A stretch of DNA of 64,000 bases from Methylibium sp965279545 (GTDB lineage: Bacteria > Pseudomonadota > Gammaproteobacteria > Burkholderiales > Burkholderiaceae_C), in the NCBI RefSeq assembly GCF_965279545.1, contig NZ_OZ257250.1, forward strand, positions 3,348,001-3,412,000. Direction: 5' to 3'. A model generated the notes under the pieces. It saw only the letters and a program-made list of their open reading frames with translations, made no database searches and had not been told where the DNA came from. Position numbers and translations under genes: made by a program. Every line of letters begins with the position of its first letter. Position 1 is the first letter of the stretch. Positions 18,672-27,400 of the stretch are shown here, piece after piece.

Positions 18672-19606
18672 TTCAGCACCACCCGCGGATCGGCCAGCTT
18701 GTAGAGCACGTCGGTCAGCAGGTTGACGAGCATCGTGATGACGGCGATATAGATCGTGACCGCCTGGATGACCGGGTAGTCGCTGCGGTTGACGGCGAGC
18801 AGCACCTCGCGGCCCAGGCCGGGGATGGAGAAGAAGGTCTCGATCAGGAAGGAGCCGACGAAGATGCCCGGCAGCGCGACCGCGACATTGGTCAGGATCG
18901 GGATCATTGCGTTGCGCAGCACGTGCTTGAGCAGGATGCGGGTCTCCGTCAGACCTTTCGCGCGCGCGGTGCGCACGTAGTCCTGACCGATCTCGTCGAG
19001 AAAGAAGCTGCGGTACAGCCGCATCTGCGGCGAGAGGCCCACCATCACCGCCAGCAGCACCGGCAGCGGCGCGTAGACCGCGAGATTGGTCCACACGCTG
19101 TCGCTCCAGCCCTGCACCGGGAACCAGCCGAGCCGGAACGCGAACAGGTACTGGCCGACGATCACGTAGACCAGGAAGCTGATCGACAGCGCGATGGTGG
19201 TGACGACCATGATCGCGCGGTCGGTCAGCGAACCGCGCACGTGGGCGACGGCCAGCGCGAACGGGATCGCCAGCAGCACGTCGAGCAGCAGGATCGGCGT
19301 CATCACCGTCAGCGTGGCCGGCAGGCGGCTCGCGAACAGCGAGCTGACCGCCTCGTTGGTGGCCCAGCTCCTGCCCCAGTCGAAGGTGACGATCTGCTGC
19401 ACGAAGATCCACAGCTGCTGCCACACCGGCCTGTTCAGGCCGAGCTGCTCGCGGATCGCGTCGACCTGCTCGGCACTGGCATTGAGGCCGCCGAGGATCT
19501 CGGCCGGGTCGCCCCCGAAGGTCTTGAACAGGAAGAACACCAGCAGCACGACCCCGACCAGCGTCGGGATCATTTGCCACAGGCGCCGGATCAGGTAGGC
19601 CGCCAT
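18668..19606 (-). CDS. yejB: ABC transporter permease (YejB-like)
   Basis: A 312-residue permease of the OppB/DppB/YejB group. An N-terminal helix ('RRLWQMIPTLVGVVLLVFFL') precedes a periplasmic region containing 'LGLNRPVWQQLWIF', followed by the BPD_transp_1 domain with five helices and the EAA-type loop 'ARAKGLTETRILLKHVLRN'. The ATG at 19606 is the first codon with family similarity. It is the first gene of the leftward yejBEF-like operon and is divergent from the binding-protein gene. Confidence 0.93.
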   Translation of the reverse strand: MAAYLIRRLWQMIPTLVGVVLLVFFLFKTFGGDPAEILGGLNASAEQVDAIREQLGLNRPVWQQLWIFVQQIVTFDWGRSWATNEAVSSLFASRLPATLTVMTPILLLDVLLAIPFALAVAHVRGSLTDRAIMVVTTIALSISFLVYVIVGQYLFAFRLGWFPVQGWSDSVWTNLAVYAPLPVLLAVMVGLSPQMRLYRSFFLDEIGQDYVRTARAKGLTETRILLKHVLRNAMIPILTNVAVALPGIFVGSFLIETFFSIPGLGREVLLAVNRSDYPVIQAVTIYIAVITMLVNLLTDVLYKLADPRVVLK

Positions 19607-19777
19607 CGCCGAAGCACTCCAGGAAACGGGTCGCAGCGGCCGCGCAGCGCGGTCCCGCCGACGGGTGTGTGCAGGCGCGAGTCTAGGGCCTGGGACGCCC
19701 GTGCCAGCGGCGCCGGGTCGGTGCGGAATGACCAAGATAGCATGCCGCACACGCCGATCTGCCGCCGCCTGCCGAAC

Positions 19778-21580
19778 ATGAGCTTCACGCGAACCCTCCG
19801 AGCACTGCTGGTCGCCGCTGTCGCCTTCAACACGGCCGCTGCGGCCATCGCGGCCGAACCCAAGGTCCTGCGCTACGCCCTCCCGGCCGCAGAAACCGGC
19901 TTCGACCCGGCGCAGCTGAGCGACCTCTATTCGCGCATCGTCACCGCCCACATCTTCGAAGCGCCGCTGGCCTACGACCACCTGGCACGCCCCTACAAGC
20001 TCAGGCCTTCGACAGCGGCGGCGATGCCCGAGGTGTCGGACGACTTCCGCAGCTTCACCTTCCACATCAAGCCGGGCATCCATTTCGCCGACGACCCCGC
20101 CTTCAAGGGCAAGCCGCGCGAGCTGACTGCGCAGGACTATGTCTACTCGGTCAAGCGCATCTACGACCCCAAACTCAAGAGCCCGGCCCAGCCCAGCCTG
20201 GAGGACGAGGGCATCGTCGGCCTGCGCGAACTGCGCGACGCCGCGCTGAAGGGGCAAGCCTTCGACTACGACCGCGAGGTCGAGGGCCTGAAGGCGCTCG
20301 ACCGCTACACGCTGCGTGTCAAGCTGCGCGAATCGCGCCCGCGTCACCTCTACGGTTGGGCATCCGACGTGATGGGCGCCGTCGCGCGCGAGGTGGTCGA
20401 GGCCTACGGCGACAAGATCATGGAACACCCGGTGGGCACCGGGCCGTTCCGGCTCACCGAATGGCGGCGCAGCTCGCGCATGGTGCTGGAGCGCAACCCA
20501 CGCTTTCGCGAGGTGTTCTACGACGCGCAGCCGAACGCCGACGACGCCGACGGTCAGGCGCTGCTGCAGCGCTTCAAGGGCCGGCGGCTGCCGATGGTGG
20601 ACCGCGTGGAGCTCGCGGTCATCGAGGAATCGCAGCCGCGCTGGCTGGCCTTCCTGAGCGGCGAGCAGGACCTGCTGGAACGCCTGCCGAACGAGTTCGT
20701 CGACCAGGCCGTGCCGGGCGGCACGCTGGCACCCAATCTGGCCAAGCGTGGCATGCAGATGTTCCGGGTGCCGGGCGCCGACGTGACCCTGACCGTGTTC
20801 AACATGGAAGACCCGCTGGTCGGCGGCTACACGCCGGAGAAGGTGGCGCTGCGCCGCGCGATGGTGCTGGGCACCGACATCGCTCGCGAGATCCAGCTGG
20901 TGCGGCGCGGCCAGGCGATCGCGGCGCAGTCGATGATGCCGCCGCTGACGAGCGGCTACCGCAGCGAGTTGCGCACCGAGATGGGCGAGTTCGACCTGCC
21001 GCGCGCGAAGGCCTTGCTCGACCTGTACGGCTACGTCGACCGCGATGGTGACGGCTGGCGCGAACAACCCGACGGCAAGCCGCTGGTGCTGGAGATGAAG
21101 ACCCAGTCCGACCAGGCCTCGCGCCAGCTCGACGAACTGTGGAAGAAGAACATGGACGCGCTGGGCCTGCGCGCGGTGCTGCAGACGGCGCAGTGGCCCG
21201 AGAACCTGAAGGCAGCGCGCGTGGGCCGCTTCATGCTGTGGCGCGTCGGCTCCAGCGCGGGGTCGCCCGACGGCCAGGGCTCGCTGGAGCGCGGCTACGG
21301 CCCCTCGGTCGGCAAGGGCAACCTGGCGCGCTTCACCTTGCCCGCTTTCGACAAGGTCTACGAGCAGCTCAACGCCTTGCCCGACGGACCCGAGCGCCAG
21401 GCGCTGTTCGACCAGGCCACCAAGTTGCTCGTGGCCTATGCACCCTACCGCGTGCACGTGCACCGCATCCTGACCGACCTGGCCTACCCCTGGGTCGTCG
21501 GCTACCGGCGCGCGCCGTTCTGGCTCGACTGGTGGCAGTACGTCGACATCGATCCGAGCCAGCGTCCGGCCGTGCGCTGA
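19778..21580 (+). CDS. yejA: extracellular solute-binding protein family 5 (YejA-like)
   Basis: A periplasmic SBP family 5 protein of 600 residues, matching YejA in length. A Sec signal peptide is clear ('LRALLVAAVAFNTAAAAIAA', then 'EPKVLRYA'). Domain features include 'FDPAQLSDLYSRIVTAHIFE', 'HPVGTGPFRLTEW', and a C-terminal 'YPWVVGYRRAPFWLDWWQYVDID', which is characteristic of the YejA branch. It presumably delivers a peptide or peptide-like ligand to the divergent YejBEF-like complex. The ATG at 19742 adds 12 residues ahead of the signal peptide and is an alternative; neither has a strong ribosome-binding site. Confidence 0.9.
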   Translation: MSFTRTLRALLVAAVAFNTAAAAIAAEPKVLRYALPAAETGFDPAQLSDLYSRIVTAHIFEAPLAYDHLARPYKLRPSTAAAMPEVSDDFRSFTFHIKPGIHFADDPAFKGKPRELTAQDYVYSVKRIYDPKLKSPAQPSLEDEGIVGLRELRDAALKGQAFDYDREVEGLKALDRYTLRVKLRESRPRHLYGWASDVMGAVAREVVEAYGDKIMEHPVGTGPFRLTEWRRSSRMVLERNPRFREVFYDAQPNADDADGQALLQRFKGRRLPMVDRVELAVIEESQPRWLAFLSGEQDLLERLPNEFVDQAVPGGTLAPNLAKRGMQMFRVPGADVTLTVFNMEDPLVGGYTPEKVALRRAMVLGTDIAREIQLVRRGQAIAAQSMMPPLTSGYRSELRTEMGEFDLPRAKALLDLYGYVDRDGDGWREQPDGKPLVLEMKTQSDQASRQLDELWKKNMDALGLRAVLQTAQWPENLKAARVGRFMLWRVGSSAGSPDGQGSLERGYGPSVGKGNLARFTLPAFDKVYEQLNALPDGPERQALFDQATKLLVAYAPYRVHVHRILTDLAYPWVVGYRRAPFWLDWWQYVDIDPSQRPAVR

Positions 21581-21830
21581 GCCATCGCCGCGTCGGTGTG
21601 CCCGGTGATCGGCCCGCCTCGATCACGCATCGGAAAGCTGCGGCGCCAACGCTCGGCGTGACATCTTCACGCGCGCCCGCCTCAAGTCTCACAAAGCATC
21701 GATCGGCCCCCCTGAGCCATGGGGGTCGGCACCCGCGAAAGGGGGGCTGCGCGCGGCCGGCCCGGCAGACAGACTCTCGCTCAATGACAGCGCAACAGCG
21801 CCGGTCAACCGAACAGCGAGAGCACCCCCA

Positions 21831-22088
21831 ATGAACAAAACCATCCAGACCCTGATCGTCAGCGCCGCGCTGCTGGTGGCAGGCGCCGCCAGCGCGGGCA
21901 CCACGGCGGTCACCGCCGGCGTCGCCGCGCAGGCCGCAACCGTCGAACAGGCTCAGGCCCGCACGGCAGGAACGACGGAAGAGTCACTCGACTTCGCCGC
22001 GCTGCCGGAGCCCGGTACCTATGTGCAGTTGCTGGCCGCCTTCCTGGTCATGGGTCTCGTGGTCAGTCGCCGCAGCCGCCGGAACTGA
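21831..22088 (+). CDS. small PEP-CTERM sorting-domain protein
   Basis: An 85-residue exported protein. The N-terminus is a Sec signal peptide ('QTLIVSAALLVAGAASA', then 'GTT'), followed by a short Ala/Thr/Gln-rich middle. The C-terminus is a textbook PEP-CTERM tripartite signal: 'LPEPGTY', the hydrophobic helix 'VQLLAAFLVMGLVV', and the basic tail 'SRRSRRN'. Such proteins are processed by an exosortase (EpsH type) and often relate to extracellular polysaccharide or floc formation. No exosortase gene is in this window. AGCGAGAG upstream gives a modest ribosome-binding site. A strong terminator follows. It is a single-gene unit. Confidence 0.85.
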   Translation: MNKTIQTLIVSAALLVAGAASAGTTAVTAGVAAQAATVEQAQARTAGTTEESLDFAALPEPGTYVQLLAAFLVMGLVVSRRSRRN

Positions 22089-22141
22089 GAGGGGTAAGCT
22101 CGGACGCTCCAAGCTGGCGGAGAACCCATTCCTCCGGCTCG

Positions 22142-22170
22142 CAAAGCCCGCTCTGGCGGGCTTTGTCTTT
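22142..22170 (+). terminator. rho-independent terminator after the PEP-CTERM gene
   Basis: A perfect 10-bp stem, CAAAGCCCGC (22142-22151) and GCGGGCTTTG (22156-22165), encloses a TCTG loop and is followed by TCTTT. It lies between convergent genes. Because the stem ends in AAAG/CTTT it can also act on leftward transcripts. Confidence 0.85.
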
Positions 22171-22197
22171 GTGTGCGGCCGCTGCGCAGCTGGCCGC

Positions 22198-22704
22198 TCA
22201 GAGCGGCAGTTCGCTGAAATAGCGGCCGCCATGGAAGATCAGCGGCGTCGCGCCGGTGCTCACACTGCAGCGCTCGACCTCGCCGACGAAGATGATGTGG
22301 TCGCCCTCTTCGTACTGGCTCCGGTTGAAGCACTCGAACACGGCCGCGGCGCCCTCGATCAGCGGCGCCCCGCTGCCGCCCTCGCGCCATGCGACGCCGG
22401 CAAAGCGATCGGCGGTCTTGCTGGCAAAACGCTCCGCGAGTTCGCGCTGATCGGCCGCGAGGATGTTGATCGCGTAGTGCGAACCGCGCGCGAAAGCCGG
22501 CATCGTGCCGGCGCTGCGCGACAGGCTCCACAGCACCAGCGGCGGCGCGAGCGACACGGAGTTGAAGGAATTGGCCGTCAGGCCCACGCGTTGACCCTCG
22601 GCCGTGCGCGCGGTCACGATGGTCACCCCGGTCGCGAACATGCCCAGGGCGGACCGGAAGTGCGCCGCGGTGAAGCTGGGCGCCTGCGCTCGTGGCGCCG
22701 TCAC
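22198..22704 (-). CDS. flavin reductase family protein (FMN-binding split barrel)
   Basis: A 168-residue flavin reductase-like protein of the HpaC/RutF group, which supplies reduced flavin to partner monooxygenases or acts as a small oxidoreductase. Characteristic segments are 'FRSALGMFATGVTIVTA', 'GLTANSFNSVSLAPPLVLW', 'FAINIL'-like 'YAINILAADQ' and 'FVGEVERC'. The GTG at 22704 overlaps the stop of the upstream MaoC gene (GTGA), so the two are translationally coupled. No monooxygenase gene is adjacent, leaving the partner unknown. Confidence 0.9.
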   Translation of the reverse strand: MTAPRAQAPSFTAAHFRSALGMFATGVTIVTARTAEGQRVGLTANSFNSVSLAPPLVLWSLSRSAGTMPAFARGSHYAINILAADQRELAERFASKTADRFAGVAWREGGSGAPLIEGAAAVFECFNRSQYEEGDHIIFVGEVERCSVSTGATPLIFHGGRYFSELPL

Positions 22705-23168
22705 GGCGCCGCCCCTTCGCGGCGGCGGAACATGTTCCAGCCTTCCATCACCAGCACCGCGTCGTCGCGCTGGTTCAGCGCTTCCCACCGGGTGCGGACG
22801 AGGCCGATGTGTGGTTTGCTCGCCATCGGGCGCGCCTCCAGCACCGTCATGCGCACGCGCAGCGTGTCGCCCACGAGCACCGGCTTGAGCCACTTGAGCT
22901 GTTCGAGGCCGGGTGAGCCGAGGCTGGACGAATCGAGCAGGTAGGCGTCGCACATCATGCGCATCACCAGTGCGCAGCTGTGCCAGCCGCTGGCGGCGAG
23001 CCCGCCGAACAGCGACCGCTTGCCGGCCTCTTCATCGAGATGGAAGGGTTGCGGATCGAACTCGCTGGCGAAGCGCACGATCTCGTCGCGGGTCAGCGTG
23101 TGGCCACCGAACTCGCGCGTGCTGCCGACGGCGAAGTCTTCCCAGAAATAGTGCGGCTGAGTACTCAT
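22701..23168 (-). CDS. MaoC-like (R)-specific hydratase/dehydratase
   Basis: A 155-residue hot-dog-fold protein of the MaoC dehydratase family. The catalytic hydratase motif is seen in 'FASEFDPQPFHLDEEAG', with the Asp and His that hydrate enoyl-CoA, followed by 'LFGGLAASGWHSCALVMRM'. Such enzymes hydrate trans-2-enoyl-CoA or act on related thioesters. The ATG at 23168 is chosen because similarity starts at 'MSTQPHYFWEDF'. It is coupled by a 4-base overlap to the flavin reductase gene and lies 8 bases from the glutaredoxin-like gene, so the three leftward genes probably form one operon. Confidence 0.9.
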   Translation of the reverse strand: MSTQPHYFWEDFAVGSTREFGGHTLTRDEIVRFASEFDPQPFHLDEEAGKRSLFGGLAASGWHSCALVMRMMCDAYLLDSSSLGSPGLEQLKWLKPVLVGDTLRVRMTVLEARPMASKPHIGLVRTRWEALNQRDDAVLVMEGWNMFRRREGAAP

Positions 23169-23176
23169 GATCGAGA

Positions 23177-23545
23177 TCACGTCGCCAGCAGGCGTTGCAG
23201 TTCGCCGCTGGCAATGAGCCGATCGAGGTCCTGGGCCCCGCCGATGAACTGGCCGCGCACGAAGACCATCGGGAAGGTCGACCAGCCGGTCCACATCTTC
23301 AGTGCAAGGCGCGGCTTCCAGCCGCGAAGGTAGCTGCCGTACTCCAGGTAGTGGTGGCCTTGCCCGGCCGCCGCCAAGGACTTGCGGGCTCGGCGGCACC
23401 AGGGGTTGCCGGCCATGCCGACCACCAGGATCGCATTCGAGACCGTCGCCGCGCGCACGTTGTGCACGATGTCGGCGTGATAGGTCGCAATGCGATCGCG
23501 GATCGCGGGGTGGAGCTGGGTTGCTTCGAGGATGGGGCGGGACAT
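23177..23545 (-). CDS. glutaredoxin-like protein
   Basis: A 122-residue thioredoxin-fold protein. The redox site is a single Cys in 'GNPWCRRARKSL', so it is a monothiol-type or non-canonical glutaredoxin (position four is Ala). The cis-Pro segment is 'WSTFPMVFVRGQFIGGAQDL', matching the glutaredoxin 'TFPxVFV...GG..DL' pattern that binds glutathione. The N-terminal 35 residues precede the fold. Possible roles are glutathione-dependent thiol transfer or Fe-S handling; nothing here decides between them. Confidence 0.8.
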   Translation of the reverse strand: MSRPILEATQLHPAIRDRIATYHADIVHNVRAATVSNAILVVGMAGNPWCRRARKSLAAAGQGHHYLEYGSYLRGWKPRLALKMWTGWSTFPMVFVRGQFIGGAQDLDRLIASGELQRLLAT

Positions 23546-23568
23546 CGCGTCAGATTAGCTGGAACGGA

Positions 23569-25263
23569 TCAGGCCGGGCGAGGATTCGCTTTGGGGGCTG
23601 CGGCGGGCACTGCGAACAGCGCCTGGCAAGTGGGTCGTTGCGGATCGGCCGCAGGCAGCGCGGCGCACAGGTCGTCGCGTTGCGCGCGCAGCCGGCCGAG
23701 CACGGCCGCACCGTCCGCGCGCTGGCTCCAGGCCAGCAGTTTGCCGCTCATGCGCTCGAGCGAGCGCGCGGTGCGCTCATAGAACGCGTCGGGCTGTCCC
23801 CGCAGCTCGTTCAGCACGCTGCCGGCCCCCTGCGCGATGCGCTGCGCATCCTCGGGCGTCAGATCGACCAGCGCATTGACATAGCCGACCCCCCACTGCA
23901 CCCGCGTGGCCGGCCCTTGCGCGGCCGCGTAGGCGCGCTCGTACCAGCCGAGCGCGGCCGGCTTGTCGCCGCGCTGCCTGGCGTTCGCGGCCAGGGCCAG
24001 CATTGCGTAGTAGGGACTGTGCGAACGCTTCAGTTCGGCTTCGAGCAAGCGGTCCGCGTCATCGAGCAGGCCGGCCTGCGCCAGCGCATGGGCCGCGCTC
24101 GGGATCACCGACTGGCGCTCGACGTCGTCGGCCACCTCGCGGTCCGCCCGTGCGGCCTCGTGCTTCACGTGTTCGATCAGGACGGTGCTCAGGCCCGCCG
24201 GGTCCACGGGCTCGCGCGCCGGGCCGAGCCGGGCGAGCGCCACACGCGAGATCAGCGCCGACATGCGATCGCCCTGCGACAGCCCCGGGTCCGCGGTGAG
24301 CCGGTCCAGCGTGGACGCCCACACGCCGACCATCTGCTCGCGCTGCGGCGTGCCGCCAGTGGTGAGCAGCGCGGTGATCTCACGCGCGAAGTTGCCGATG
24401 AGGTCGAGGTTCTCGCGCACGAGCCGCTCGTCGGCCAGCACGTCGAGCACCTGCCCGCGCGCGGCCGCGTCGGGCTTGCGCCGGTCGGTCGCAGGCCCGG
24501 CGTCGGCTTGCGCGGCAAGCGACTTCAGCAGCAAGCGGGTGCGCGCCTCCGCCTGCGCGACAGGACAGGTCCGTGCGAGCCAAGTCAGCGTCGCGACCCG
24601 CCGCGCCGCGGGCAGCACCTGCTGCTCGTCGGTGTCCCAGGCGTAGTAGGCGAGCAGCCGCCACTCGTCGGCGCTCAGCTGTGCCGGGGCCGACCGCGCC
24701 TGGGCCAGCAACTGCTTCACCGGCCGCGCGGCGCCCAGGCCCAGGTCGAGCATCTGCAGGTACTTCTGCGCATCGACCTCGCCGGGCAGGCGCGTCAGTT
24801 CGGTGCCGTCCGGGCGGAACAGGATCATCGTCGGGTAGCCGCGCACCTTGAAGTGCGCGCCCAGCTTCTGCGCGCCGGGCAGATCGCCATCGAGGTAGAG
24901 GGGCACGAAACGGCGGCTCGACTCGATGAAATCGGGGCGGCCGAACAGCGTCGCCTTGACCTGATTGCACGGCGGACACCACACCGCACCCCAATACGCG
25001 AACACCGGCAGTCCCTGCGCACGGGCCTCGGCGAAGGCGCTCTCGACATCGGCCTCGGTACGCGGCCTGCGCCAGCGCACGCCAGGCTCCAGAGCGCTGC
25101 CGGCACTGACCGCGGCGACCACCGCCGGGGTCACTGCCGCCTGGAGGGCGTCGCGCGTGGTCGAGCTCTCGGGCCCGGCGTCCGGCGTCTTGGAGCAAGC
25201 CGCCGCCATCAGCACCGCGGCCAGACCGCAGAACCAAGTCGCTGAAGACGGGGACAGACGCAT
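23569..25263 (-). CDS. thioredoxin-fold lipoprotein (564 aa)
   Basis: A predicted envelope lipoprotein: hydrophobic signal, weak lipobox 'MAAAC' with Cys23. A thioredoxin-like domain (about residues 65-190) carries the redox motif W95-C-P-P-C99 and a 'GYPTMILFRPDG' cis-Pro loop. This is the DsbD-gamma/thioredoxin_7 type that reduces or isomerises disulfides outside the cytoplasm. The remaining 370 residues are helical, with tetratricopeptide-like character toward the end ('AALGWYERAYAAAQGPATRVQWGVGYVN'), and may bind partners. The ATG at 25263 (MRLSPSS) gives the sensible signal peptide; the frame opens at 25287. It is divergent from tetR. Confidence 0.87.
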   Translation of the reverse strand: MRLSPSSATWFCGLAAVLMAAACSKTPDAGPESSTTRDALQAAVTPAVVAAVSAGSALEPGVRWRRPRTEADVESAFAEARAQGLPVFAYWGAVWCPPCNQVKATLFGRPDFIESSRRFVPLYLDGDLPGAQKLGAHFKVRGYPTMILFRPDGTELTRLPGEVDAQKYLQMLDLGLGAARPVKQLLAQARSAPAQLSADEWRLLAYYAWDTDEQQVLPAARRVATLTWLARTCPVAQAEARTRLLLKSLAAQADAGPATDRRKPDAAARGQVLDVLADERLVRENLDLIGNFAREITALLTTGGTPQREQMVGVWASTLDRLTADPGLSQGDRMSALISRVALARLGPAREPVDPAGLSTVLIEHVKHEAARADREVADDVERQSVIPSAAHALAQAGLLDDADRLLEAELKRSHSPYYAMLALAANARQRGDKPAALGWYERAYAAAQGPATRVQWGVGYVNALVDLTPEDAQRIAQGAGSVLNELRGQPDAFYERTARSLERMSGKLLAWSQRADGAAVLGRLRAQRDDLCAALPAADPQRPTCQALFAVPAAAPKANPRPA

Positions 25264-25457
25264 GTTCGAGGCGATCCAAGCTGGCAAGCTTCGAGTGTCT
25301 CAGAGCCGCGTCGGCCCGGCGCCGTCAGGCCCATCGTCGGCGCCGGAGGCTGCCGCGCGAACACCGCTCGGCGGCAACGGGACAGCCTGTCGTTCGGACG
25401 CGCGACGACCCGCCGGTTGCCGTGCGACCCGCCCGTACGGCCGCTGTGCGGGCCTCC

Positions 25458-25472
25458 TACAATTTAGGGATG
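25458..25472 (+). promoter_or_regulatory. TACAAT -10 hexamer six bases before the tetR start codon
   Basis: TACAAT at 25458-25463 differs from the consensus TATAAT at one position. The ATG at 25470 follows after six bases, so the predicted first transcribed base coincides with the start codon. No convincing -35 or Shine-Dalgarno sequence is visible. Confidence 0.5.
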
Positions 25473-26084
25473 GCGAGAAGCGCGTTCCGGGAACAGATGC
25501 TGCGTGCACGCGAGGACGCGATCGTGTCGTCGGTCAACCGGCTGCTGGCCGAAAAGGGCTTCGAGGCCATGACGGTGGACGAGGTCGCTGCCGACGTCGG
25601 CATCGCCAAGGCGAGCCTGTACAAGCACTTCACCTCCAAGGAAGAACTGGCCGCCGCGGCGATGATTCGCGTTCTGGAGCGGGCGCTGGTTTTCCTAGAG
25701 AAGCTGGCCCTCGACGATGGGTTGCGCCCGATCGCTCGACTGCAGGCGGCGGCGCGTTGGACACTGCAAGTGCAGCTCGCCGGTGAGATGCCTTCGCTGC
25801 CGGCGCAGAACTCGACGCTGCGCAACGCGCTGGTGTCCAACCGGATCTATCTCGATCGCCTGTTCGAGGTCAGCGACCGGCTGGGCGCATGGATCGCTGC
25901 AGCGCAGACCGACGGCGAAATCGACCGGCAGCTACCGGCCGAGGTGGTGCTCTACACGCTGTTCGCGCGCGCCTGCGATCCGGTGCCCGGTCTCTTGAAG
26001 GCCGGCGGCCAGCACAGCGACGAGCAGATCATCGAGTGGCTGTTGCGTTCCTGCTTCCACGGCCTCGTCGGCGCCCGGGCCTGA
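25470..26084 (+). CDS. TetR/AcrR family transcriptional regulator
   Basis: A 204-residue TetR repressor. The N-terminal DNA-binding domain (about residues 12-60) has the typical 'AIVSSVNRLLAEKGFEAMTVDEVAADVGIAKASLYKHFTS' pattern, with the recognition helix ending 'ASLYKHF'. The C-terminal ligand-binding region is divergent as usual, so the inducer is unknown. The ATG at 25470 has no Shine-Dalgarno sequence, but a near-consensus -10 ends six bases before it. Its target may be the divergent thioredoxin-fold lipoprotein gene, based on position alone. Confidence 0.92.
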   Translation: MARSAFREQMLRAREDAIVSSVNRLLAEKGFEAMTVDEVAADVGIAKASLYKHFTSKEELAAAAMIRVLERALVFLEKLALDDGLRPIARLQAAARWTLQVQLAGEMPSLPAQNSTLRNALVSNRIYLDRLFEVSDRLGAWIAAAQTDGEIDRQLPAEVVLYTLFARACDPVPGLLKAGGQHSDEQIIEWLLRSCFHGLVGARA

Positions 26085-26106
26085 GGGCGGTCGCTGCCGG
26101 CAGGGT

Positions 26107-26529
26107 TCAGCGGATCAGCAGTGCCGGCGTTCGGCAACTGGCCAGGACCTTGGCAGTGACCGAACCCATCACGAGGCCGGACAACGCGCCGTGGCCGTGC
26201 GAACCGAGCAGCAGCAGATCGAACTTGCCCGACTCGGCGGTCTTGGCAATCAGCTCGGCGGCATGCCCGGTCTTGCGCACGAACGTGGCCGTCACGCCCT
26301 GCTTCGCGAAGAAGCTGCGGATCGGCTTGAACACTTTCTCGGCCTCGTCCTCGTAATACGATTGCAGCATCTCGCGATCGAGTGCGGCCGCGGCCCGCGG
26401 CGGCACCGCTGCGTTGACGGTCAGCACGGTGATGTCGTGCCCTGCCACCAGCCACTCGGCCTGCGCCGTGAGGTAGCCGAGCATGCGCTTCGTGTAGCTG
26501 CTGCCGTCGACGGCTGCCAGGATCTTCAT
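26107..26529 (-). CDS. universal stress protein (UspA family)
   Basis: A 140-residue single-domain universal stress protein. It starts 'MKILAAVDGSSYTKRML' and has the ATP-binding motif 'GSHGHGALSGLVMGSVTAKV' (G-2x-G-9x-G-S/T) near residue 110, which suggests an ATP-binding member. It includes 'DLLLLGSHG', as typical. AGGAG (11 nt upstream) precedes the ATG at 26529. It is convergent with tetR and leftward like the phosphoesterase gene upstream. Role: general stress endurance, by family. Confidence 0.93.
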   Translation of the reverse strand: MKILAAVDGSSYTKRMLGYLTAQAEWLVAGHDITVLTVNAAVPPRAAAALDREMLQSYYEDEAEKVFKPIRSFFAKQGVTATFVRKTGHAAELIAKTAESGKFDLLLLGSHGHGALSGLVMGSVTAKVLASCRTPALLIR

Positions 26530-26582
26530 GGTTCTCGCTCCTCTTGCCGGATGGGCTGCCAGTGTGACGCAAGAGGCCGGCT

Positions 26583-27362
26583 TCACACCTTGACGCACAG
26601 CAAGCCGTCATGCCCCGCGGCCTCACCCTTGCGAACGTGGCCGCGCGCATTGCTGACCACGCGGGTCGACCCCCGCCGCGCGGTGCCCGAATGCTCGACG
26701 GTGTAATCGTGCCGGCAATGCAGATGGCCGTGCAGCCAGAGGTCGGCGAGCGGGAGCAGGTCTTCGTCGTCGTTGCAGAAGCTCGCCGAGCCCGGCTGCA
26801 GGCCGTAGCGGGGGTCGACGCTGCGCAGGCTCGGGCCGTAGTGCGTGATGACGACCGTGGCGTCGGCATCACAGTCCTCTGCCAGCGCCTGCTGCAGCCA
26901 GGCGCGACAGGCCAGCGCCTCTTCACGCACCGCCGCGGCATCGAACGGCCGGCCATCGCAGGTCGCCCGCATCACGCGCATGAAGTAGCCCGCGGCACGC
27001 GTCGCGCGGTCGCGCTCCGCCGCACCGAAGAGGTCGAAATCGCACCAGCGCGTGGTCGCCACGAAGCGGATGCGGCGCCCGTCGCGGTCGACGCGGACAC
27101 ACGCTTCGCGCTCCAGCAGCGTGATGCCCAGTGACTCGCAACGCGCCCGCAATGCCGGCCAGGCCGTGCGCAGCTCGCGCTGGTCGAACTCGTGGTTGCC
27201 GGCGACGAACAGCACCGGCACCGGCCAGCGCGCAAAGCGTTCGAGCCCGGCCCAGCTGCTGTCGACATCGCCGGCCAGCACCAGCAGTTCGGCCTCGGGT
27301 GCCGGCTCGGGGGTGTAGGCCTCGGTCTCGAGGTGCAGGTCCGACAGCAGTTGCAGGCGCAT
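26583..27362 (-). CDS. metallophosphoesterase (calcineurin-like)
   Basis: A 259-residue binuclear-metal phosphoesterase. All five signature blocks are visible in order: 'SDLHLE' (residues 7-12), 'LAGDVD' (about 31), 'AGNHEFD' (about 54), 'VVITHYGPS' (about 173) and 'GHLHCRHDY' (about 212). There is no signal peptide. The substrate (protein phosphate, nucleotide or other) cannot be told. It lies 38 bases downstream of the SEC-C gene and may be co-transcribed with it. Confidence 0.92.
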   Translation of the reverse strand: MRLQLLSDLHLETEAYTPEPAPEAELLVLAGDVDSSWAGLERFARWPVPVLFVAGNHEFDQRELRTAWPALRARCESLGITLLEREACVRVDRDGRRIRFVATTRWCDFDLFGAAERDRATRAAGYFMRVMRATCDGRPFDAAAVREEALACRAWLQQALAEDCDADATVVITHYGPSLRSVDPRYGLQPGSASFCNDDEDLLPLADLWLHGHLHCRHDYTVEHSGTARRGSTRVVSNARGHVRKGEAAGHDGLLCVKV

Positions 27363-27400
27363 CTCGCCGGCCTTTCAGCGCACCGCAGCGGGGGCGCCGC

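Noticed and set aside
21713..21750. Possible sigma-54 promoter (GGCAC...) before the PEP-CTERM gene
   Set aside because: There is no GC at the required ten-base distance from the GG element, so the -24/-12 pattern is not met.
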